From: Terrimonas sp937888905
GTDB taxonomy: Bacteria > Bacteroidota > Bacteroidia > Chitinophagales > Chitinophagaceae
Assembly: GCA_937888905.1 (NCBI GenBank)
Contig: CALATA010000021.1
Coordinates: 1-64,000, forward strand
DNA: 64,000 nucleotides
Direction: 5' to 3'
The translations under genes were made by a program, and so were the position numbers. Below the pieces are notes generated by a model that was not told the DNA's origin, did not search any database, and was given only the letters and a program-made list of their open reading frames with translations. Positions 58,907 through 64,000 of the stretch are shown here, one piece after another. Position 1 is the first letter of the stretch; the number at the start of each line of letters is the position of its first letter.

Positions 58907-59611
58907 CTAACGCAACAAATGCGCATTCGGAATAATATTCAGGAAAGCCTGAAAATCTGCCTCGTAATTCTTAAGATCTAACTTATAATAAAAGGCTCCG
59001 CGCTTCGATCCGCTTTTATCCTTGTCGGATTGTTTGATCAGCAATTTTGTAGAAAGCACTTTACGGGCAAAGTTGCGTTTGTCAAACTTTGTATCGTACA
59101 TCGATTCATAAAGGATTTGCAACTGTGGAAGCGTAAATTTCTCCGGCAACAATTCGAAAAGGATCGGGTGGAGAGCTGCCTTGTAGCGGAGTTTCTCGCG
59201 CGCTGCCATTACCATTTGTTCATGATCGAAAATCAGGCGTGGCAGCTTGTTCAGCGGAAACCATTCTGCATGGTATTCGTCTGTAAGTTGTTTTTCGTAT
59301 TTCAGAATATCGATGAGTGCAAAATAAGCGATGGAAATGGTGCGCTCAATCGGATCGCGGTCGGGCGAACCGAAGGTGGCAAGTTGCTCGAGATATACGC
59401 CGTCAAGTCCGGTCAGGCTTTTCAAAATCCTGCTGGCCGCTTCGTCGGGGCCTTCGGCAGCCTGGATAAATCCACCCATCAGACTCCAGTTACCTTTCTC
59501 CGGTTCAAAGCCGCGTTTGATCAGCAATAACTTTAGTTGCTGCCCGTCAAAACCGAAGATGATACAGTCTACGGCTGCGAGTACCCGCGATTGTTTCTGA
59601 TAACGTGTCAT
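58907..59611 (-). CDS. NUDIX-type transcriptional regulator, AraR/NrtR family
   Basis: A 234-residue protein: an N-terminal NUDIX-like domain (about 1-140; GGFIQAAEGPDEAASRILKSLTGL, where the box GX5EX7REUXEEXGU has lost its catalytic Glu residues) and a C-terminal winged helix (LQILYESMYDTKFDKRNFARKVLSTKLL, about 165-195). Proteins of this architecture in Bacteroides act as the arabinose repressor AraR, with the NUDIX domain binding sugar instead of hydrolysing. araB and araD lie 1 kb away, so this is the likely regulator. ATG at 59611 fits the TATCTTTG element at 59618-59625. Confidence 0.85.
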   Translation of the reverse strand: MTRYQKQSRVLAAVDCIIFGFDGQQLKLLLIKRGFEPEKGNWSLMGGFIQAAEGPDEAASRILKSLTGLDGVYLEQLATFGSPDRDPIERTISIAYFALIDILKYEKQLTDEYHAEWFPLNKLPRLIFDHEQMVMAAREKLRYKAALHPILFELLPEKFTLPQLQILYESMYDTKFDKRNFARKVLSTKLLIKQSDKDKSGSKRGAFYYKLDLKNYEADFQAFLNIIPNAHLLR

Positions 59612-59617
59612 GGGCGA

Positions 59618-59625
59618 CAAAGATA
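59618..59625 (-). promoter_or_regulatory. Putative -7 element (TATCTTTG) for the AraR-like gene
   Basis: Read on the minus strand, exact TAnnTTTG match ending 6 bases before the ATG at 59611. Confidence 0.5.
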
Positions 59626-59652
59626 ACCGCAAGAAAATGGTTTTACCAACTC

Positions 59653-60288
59653 TTACGGACGGAATGCACGATAATCGGCATAGTAACCAATGACATTCGG
59701 GTACTCCCCAAACTCCTCCGCCACATGCATCGTGGTAAAAACAGCGGCATCCATTTTCGCATGCAAGGCAGACTCCACTCCTTTCGGCGCATCTTCCAAC
59801 ACCAGGCAGGACGCGGGTTCTATGCCAAGTACTTCAGCGCAGCGAAGATAGGTCTCGGGGTCAGGCTTACTCACTGTCACATCATCTGCACTGATAATGG
59901 CATCAAAATAATGACGGATGTTCAGGCCGTCAAGCACAAAATCAATATTGAAACGGATAGCCGCAGAGCCGATTGCCATCTTTACACCCGCAGCATGATA
60001 AATCTTCAATACCTCATCCAATCCATCGATGAGTTGGAGATGAGGACGAAACTCCGATTGGTATTGTTTTTCTTTTTCGATACTCAGGTGATCTTTTTCC
60101 TCCTGCGTAAAACGCCCCGGGAAAACGCGCTCGAGCAATTCATGATTCTTACCATAGCATTCTTTTTTGGTTTGTTCCATCGTCAGATCAGCACCCAGTT
60201 CATGTAAAATGCGGTGCCATGCCCGAATGTGATAGCCCATATCGTCGATCATGGTGCCGTTGAGATCAAAGAGAAATGCTTTATACAT
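59653..60288 (-). CDS. HAD-superfamily phosphatase, beta-phosphoglucomutase-like
   Basis: A 211-residue HAD hydrolase with alpha-helical C1 cap. Motif I reads FDLNGTMIDDM: the nucleophile Asp (residue 8) is kept, but the second Asp of DxD is Asn. Motif II/III residues GSA, KPDPETYLRCAEVLG and LEDAPKGVESALHAK are typical of the beta-PGM subgroup. It probably dephosphorylates a sugar phosphate, perhaps in pentose metabolism. It lies upstream of the AraR-like gene in the same direction. The ATG at 60288 is preferred over an ATG in flanking repeats. Confidence 0.88.
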   Translation of the reverse strand: MYKAFLFDLNGTMIDDMGYHIRAWHRILHELGADLTMEQTKKECYGKNHELLERVFPGRFTQEEKDHLSIEKEKQYQSEFRPHLQLIDGLDEVLKIYHAAGVKMAIGSAAIRFNIDFVLDGLNIRHYFDAIISADDVTVSKPDPETYLRCAEVLGIEPASCLVLEDAPKGVESALHAKMDAAVFTTMHVAEEFGEYPNVIGYYADYRAFRP

Positions 60289-60296
60289 ATGAGTGG

Positions 60297-60430
60297 TAAG
60301 TATTAAGTAATAAGTTTTAAGTACGGCGGAAGGTACGGAAAAGGTGGAAGGTGTAAGGCTCAAGGCTTAGGGCGTAAGGCCCGACACTTCGGGCCGAAGC
60401 TTCGGCCTAAGGCATAGGGTGTAAGCTATG
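60297..60430. repeat. Heptad array - CTTCGGG palindrome - heptad array
   Basis: AAGTATT-type heptads, then AAGGTGT/AAGGCTC/AAGGCTT/AGGGCGT heptads, then the 25-bp unit beginning CCGACACTTCGGGCCGAAGC (60381-60405), identical to 25421-25445, then CCTAAGGCATAGGGTGTAAG. Confidence 0.92.
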
Positions 60431-60577
60431 AAAAGTCTTTACTGCTTATGACGCTTTGCGTGAAACCTGCATCTTCCAGGCAAGACTGCCAGGATCGACT
60501 TTGAAAGCATCTGCCACTCATTCATCACTACCACTTTTTTGAATTATGCCTTTTGAATTTTGAATTCTAACAAAATA

Positions 60578-60594
60578 AGTGTTATTTTGACACT
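60578..60594. promoter_or_regulatory. Candidate AraR operator upstream of araB
   Basis: AGTGT-TATTTTG-ACACT, a perfect 17-bp palindrome. The TATTTTG at its centre resembles a -7 element, so the operator would overlap the araB promoter. It ends 13 bases before the araB ATG. Confidence 0.65.
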
Positions 60595-60607
60595 AATTGT
60601 TTGCCTT

Positions 60608-62230
60608 ATGAGTAATGCATATGTAATTGGGGTAGATTTCGGCACCGATTCAGTGCGGTCTGTCCTCGTAGCGGCCGATTCCGGACAGGAAGTAGCGGCT
60701 GCTGTTTTTGCCTATCCCCGCTGGCGCGATGGTCTTTATTGCAACGCCCGTATTAACCAGTTCAGACAACATCCGCTCGATTATATCGAAGGTTTGCAAC
60801 ACACCATCCGCGCCTGTTTGCAGCAGGCGGGTCCTGGTATTGCCCCTTTGGTGAAAGGCATTTCCGTTGACACAACCGGCTCCACTCCCATCGCCGTCGA
60901 CAAAACAGGTACGCCCCTCAGCCTCCGCGCCGATCTCGCAGAAAATCCCAACGCCATGTTCGTGTTGTGGAAAGATCACACCGCGACCAAAGAAGCGGCC
61001 GAGATCAATGCACACGGTGAAGGCACTCCTTACCTCAAATATGTAGGTGGCATTTACAGCAGTGAGTGGTTTTGGGCCAAGTTGCTCCACATCCTCCGCG
61101 AGGATGAATCGATCCGCTCCAATATTCATTCTTTTGTTGAGCATTGCGATTGGATTCCTTTTCTCCTTACCGGCGGCAATGATGCGGCACAATTGAAACG
61201 TGGCATTTGCAGTGCCGGCCACAAAGCATTATGGGCAGATGAATTCGGCGGACTTCCTCCCGATTCATTTTTCACGCAACTCGATCCGCTGCTCGGCGGA
61301 TTTACCAATAAACTTTTTACACGCACTTATACTTCGGCAGAAGCTGCCGGCCATTTATCAAAAGAATGGGCCGAACGCCTTGGTCTAAGTACCGATGTGA
61401 TCGTTGGCATCGGCGCATTCGATTGCCACATGGGAGCAGTCGGCGGACAGATCGAACCTTATTATCTGAGTAAGGTAATGGGCACTTCCACCTGCGATAT
61501 GCTGGTAGCGCCGAAGGACGAAGTCGAAGGTATTCTCGTAAAAGGCATTTGCGGACAGGTCGACGGCTCCATCATCCCCGGCATGATCGGTATGGAAGCA
61601 GGACAATCCGCTTTCGGCGATGCTTATGCCTGGCTGAAACAAACGCTTTCCTGGCCCTTGCAATGGATCGACGATGCAGCGCTCCGTCAACAGATAAGCG
61701 ACCGCATCCTCACCGGTCTCTCGGCAGAAGCATCGGCATTACAACCAACCGAATCATCCGAACTCGCACTTGACTGGCTCAATGGCCGGCGTACGCCCGA
61801 TGCTAACCAATTATTGAAAGGTGCATTCACGGGTATCAGCCTCGGTACCGATGCCCCCAGGTTATTCCGCGCATTAGTGGAGGCCACCTGTTTCGGTGCG
61901 CGGGCTATTGCAGATCGTTTTGTATCGGAAGGCATTCCGGTAAAAGGGCTGATCGGCATGGGCGGCGTAGCACGCAAATCACCCTTCATCATGCAAATGA
62001 TGGCCGATGTGATGAACCGTCCGATCCGCATTCACAAAAGCGACCAGACCTGCGCCGCCGGTGCAGCCATGTTTGCCGCCACAGCCGCCGGCCTTTATCC
62101 ACGTGTGGAAGAAGCCATGCAGGCCATGGGACAGGGCTTTGATCTTTTTTACGAACCTGATCCCAAACGTTCCGCTATTTACGACACGCGTTATCAAAAC
62201 TATCAGCAACTCGGAAACTTTTTATCATGA
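60608..62230 (+). CDS. araB: Ribulokinase
   Basis: A 540-residue FGGY-family kinase that phosphorylates L-ribulose. N-terminal domain: YVIGVDFGTDSVRSVLV (5-21), VDTTGSTPIAVDKTG (about 96-110); C-terminal: GVARKSPFIMQMMADVMNRPI (about 457-477). The ATG at 60608 starts right at the phosphate-loop strand; the in-frame ATG at 60560 lies upstream of the operator and should not be used. Forms a two-gene operon with araD (ATGA overlap). araA (isomerase) is not in the window. Confidence 0.95.
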   Translation: MSNAYVIGVDFGTDSVRSVLVAADSGQEVAAAVFAYPRWRDGLYCNARINQFRQHPLDYIEGLQHTIRACLQQAGPGIAPLVKGISVDTTGSTPIAVDKTGTPLSLRADLAENPNAMFVLWKDHTATKEAAEINAHGEGTPYLKYVGGIYSSEWFWAKLLHILREDESIRSNIHSFVEHCDWIPFLLTGGNDAAQLKRGICSAGHKALWADEFGGLPPDSFFTQLDPLLGGFTNKLFTRTYTSAEAAGHLSKEWAERLGLSTDVIVGIGAFDCHMGAVGGQIEPYYLSKVMGTSTCDMLVAPKDEVEGILVKGICGQVDGSIIPGMIGMEAGQSAFGDAYAWLKQTLSWPLQWIDDAALRQQISDRILTGLSAEASALQPTESSELALDWLNGRRTPDANQLLKGAFTGISLGTDAPRLFRALVEATCFGARAIADRFVSEGIPVKGLIGMGGVARKSPFIMQMMADVMNRPIRIHKSDQTCAAGAAMFAATAAGLYPRVEEAMQAMGQGFDLFYEPDPKRSAIYDTRYQNYQQLGNFLS

Positions 62231-62928
62231 GCAACTACCAACATATTCGTGAAGAAGCCTATGCTGCCAATATGCAGTTACCCAAATTAGGTTTGGTAAT
62301 GTTTACCTTCGGAAATGTGAGCGCCGCCGACCGCGCCGCCGGCGTATTTGCCATCAAACCCAGCGGTGTTCCGTATGAGGAGCTCAGTCCCGCCAACATG
62401 GTGATCGTGGATTTTGACGGAAAAACAGTGGAAGGCAATATGCGCCCTTCTTCCGACACACTCACGCACGCATTGCTTTATAAGACCTGGGACACCATAG
62501 GCGGCATTTCACATACACATTCCACTTATGCAACGGCCTGGGCGCAGGCGCAGCGGGACATCCCGATCTTCGGCACCACACACGCCGATCACAATACGGT
62601 CGATATTCCCTGTGCACCACCGATGAGCGATGAAATGATCCTCGGTAATTATGAATACGAAACGGGGAACCAGATCATCAATTGCCTGAAAGAAAAAGGA
62701 TACGATTACAAAGAAGTGGAAATGATCCTCGTCGGCAACCATGCGCCATTTACCTGGGGAAAGACTGCAGCCAAAGCAGTGTACAACAGCGGCGTATTGG
62801 AAAGCATTGCACAATTGGCCATGCTGACATTACAGGTAAATCCAGGCGCACCGCGATTAAAAGAAGCATTGATCCGCAAACATTTTGAACGCAAACACGG
62901 ACCGGATTCGTATTACGGACAAGTGTAA
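62227..62928 (+). CDS. araD: L-ribulose-5-phosphate 4-epimerase
   Basis: A 233-residue class II aldolase-type epimerase, converting L-ribulose 5-phosphate to D-xylulose 5-phosphate. Zinc-binding His residues are visible in GGISHTHSTYATAWAQA (about 92-108) and the third in NHAPFTWGKTAAKAV (about 170-184). GNVSAADRAAGVFAIKPSGVPYEEL near residue 29 is the substrate loop. Its ATG overlaps the araB stop (ATGA), so translation is coupled. Confidence 0.96.
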   Translation: MSNYQHIREEAYAANMQLPKLGLVMFTFGNVSAADRAAGVFAIKPSGVPYEELSPANMVIVDFDGKTVEGNMRPSSDTLTHALLYKTWDTIGGISHTHSTYATAWAQAQRDIPIFGTTHADHNTVDIPCAPPMSDEMILGNYEYETGNQIINCLKEKGYDYKEVEMILVGNHAPFTWGKTAAKAVYNSGVLESIAQLAMLTLQVNPGAPRLKEALIRKHFERKHGPDSYYGQV

Positions 62929-63010
62929 AAAGTCAAAATTAAAAATTCAAAAGTCAAAAAAGGAACAAAGCATAGCTTTTGAATTTTGACTTATAAATTT
63001 TGAATTAAAA
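62929..63010. repeat. Heptad array with inverted-repeat layout
   Basis: GTCAAAA/TTAAAAA/TTCAAAA/GTCAAAA on the left and TTTTGAA/TTTTGAC/TTATAAA/TTTTGAA on the right, so the spacer is a large imperfect inverted repeat made of heptads around about 62965. Confidence 0.8.
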
Positions 63011-63016
63011 AAGCAT

Positions 63017-64000
63017 ATGAAAAAACTTCTCCCTTTTGTTGCCTTCGCCCTGATCGCGGCTTCGTGCAACAACGAACCGAAACAAACTACGTCCGGCTCA
63101 AACGATAGCCTGGTAGCAAAGAGGTCGCTGACCCAACGGCCCTATGCAGATTTTGAAGGCAAGGCAATTACTGAATATACGCTCCGCAATGCAGACGGTG
63201 TCGAACTGAGCATCATCAATTATGGTGGCACGATCACGAGGCTCTACGTTCCCGATAAAAAGGGCGATCTGGACAATGTTGTACTGGCGTTTGATTCGCT
63301 TAACGGCTATACCCAACAGGGCAACCCTTTTTTTGGTGCGCTGATCGGCCGTTATGGCAATCGTATCGGTGGTGCCAAGTTCACGCTCGATGGAAAAGAA
63401 TACAAATTATCCGCCAATGACAATGGCAACTCGTTGCACGGTGGCAAAAAAGGATACGACAAAGTAGTATGGACCGCTGCTCCCCTTCCCGGCGACAGTA
63501 GTCTTGAACTCACTTACCGCAGTGCAGATGGTGAAGAAGGTTACCCCGGCAATCTCTCGATCAAAGTGGTCTATACACTTACGGCTGACAACGCCGTACG
63601 CATCGACTATACTGCCACAACAGACAAAGCAACGCCCGTCAACCTGACCAACCATGCGTACTTCAATCTCTCCGGCGGAAGCGACAGCACCATACTCGAT
63701 CACACCTTACAAATTGCCGCAGCAAAATATACGGCAGTGAACGATCAGTTAATTCCAACGGGTGCGTTACCGGAAGTAAAAGGATCACCGATGGATTTCA
63801 ATGCGGCAAAACCCATCGGCCGCGACATTGCACAAGTTAAAGGTGGCTACGACCACAACTGGGTACTGGATCGCAGCAACGGGCAATTGCAACAAGTAGC
63901 CACACTTCGCCATCCGGCAAGTGGCCGCAGCATGGAAGTATGGACGACGGAACCCGGCCTGCAATTTTATTCCGGCAACTTCCTCGACGGCACGCTAACG
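63017..64000 (+). CDS. Aldose 1-epimerase (galactose mutarotase), lipoprotein; truncated by window end
   Basis: At least 328 residues; the frame is still open at the window end. The N terminus MKKLLPFVAFALIAASCNNE is a lipoprotein signal (lipobox AASC, Cys 18). The GalM-fold shows GRYGNRIGGAKFTLDGKEYKLSAND and the catalytic His-containing HGGKKGYDKVVW (His about residue 142) and NLTNHAYFNLSG (His about 213), plus GGYDHNWVL. It interconverts sugar anomers, here probably in the periplasm during arabinose/hexose uptake. It follows araBD in the same direction and may be regulated with it. Confidence 0.93.
   Translation, partial: MKKLLPFVAFALIAASCNNEPKQTTSGSNDSLVAKRSLTQRPYADFEGKAITEYTLRNADGVELSIINYGGTITRLYVPDKKGDLDNVVLAFDSLNGYTQQGNPFFGALIGRYGNRIGGAKFTLDGKEYKLSANDNGNSLHGGKKGYDKVVWTAAPLPGDSSLELTYRSADGEEGYPGNLSIKVVYTLTADNAVRIDYTATTDKATPVNLTNHAYFNLSGGSDSTILDHTLQIAAAKYTAVNDQLIPTGALPEVKGSPMDFNAAKPIGRDIAQVKGGYDHNWVLDRSNGQLQQVATLRHPASGRSMEVWTTEPGLQFYSGNFLDGTLT

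Larger units (their letters stand above)
60289..60607. other. Spacer between HAD phosphatase and araB
   Basis: A 319-bp divergent spacer: AAGTATT/AAGTAAT/AAGTTTT heptads (60297-60322), AAGGTGT/AAGGCTC/AAGGCTT heptads, the 25-bp palindrome unit, a decayed CACGCAAAG repeat, TTTTGAA heptads, and the araB operator/promoter. Confidence 0.7.

Overview
The window looks like chromosomal DNA of a Bacteroidota bacterium, most likely family Chitinophagaceae. The evidence is several independent family hallmarks. There is a type IX secretion (T9SS) plug protein (1178-2452) and two large cargo proteins with T9SS C-terminal sorting domains (25595-28849 and 50145-55025). Promoter -7 elements of the TAnnTTTG type sit just upstream of many start codons. 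The short ProRS, TamL-like outer membrane protein, DUF58/MoxR cluster and NUDIX-type arabinose regulator fit the same group. The family-level assignment is an inference from protein style, not from a search.

Layout. 1-25 kb is mostly housekeeping: SRP RNA, transaldolase, T9SS plug, an FtsX/LolE-type permease, a TrmH/SpoU rRNA methyltransferase, TamL, truB, a five-gene MoxR/DUF58/DUF4350/DUF4129/SpoIIM operon with a divergent RDD gene, proS, a FadL-type porin, miaA, CCA transferase, Sua5/YrdC, a glycosyltransferase and dapD. 25-29 kb holds a T9SS-exported reprolysin-like metalloprotease and tRNA-Leu(CAG). 29-50 kb is an accessory stretch of small stress, resistance and regulatory modules: an AraC/CatA-like acetyltransferase pair, a radical-SAM/DUF4130 DNA-repair pair, an SDR, a membrane-anchored ORF split by an in-frame stop, a Tet(X)-like monooxygenase, two VOC proteins, HxlR plus nitroreductase, GNAT, a degenerate sensor kinase, YqgE, an S41 peptidase, an SMR exporter, a CocE-like hydrolase and DUF1028. 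50-55 kb is a 1626-residue repeat-rich T9SS surface protein. 55-59 kb has a GlxA-type regulator, a thioesterase and an ECF41-type sigma factor with its carboxymuconolactone decarboxylase partner. 58.9-64 kb is an L-arabinose locus: a NUDIX AraR-like regulator, a HAD phosphatase, araB, araD and a lipoprotein aldose 1-epimerase running off the window end.

The most unusual signal is not a gene. At least fifteen intergenic regions hold arrays of degenerate 7-bp repeats (GTGAATC/GTCAATC, ACTTATT/ACTTATA, ACCTTAT/GCCTTAT, TTTTGAA/TTTTGAC), often flanking one of two families of palindrome (GGTTCGTG...CACGAACC, or a CTTCGGGCCGAAG core) in an array-palindrome-array composite. The arrays run right up to genes: they supply the stop codons of at least seven genes and the start codons of two, and in two places the last heptad merges into a -7 promoter element. 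Other points of interest are the ORF at 35310-35834 with one in-frame TAA, a double CTAA-N5-TTAG operator in front of the radical-SAM repair operon, and a diverged duplicate of the plug gene's 3' end.
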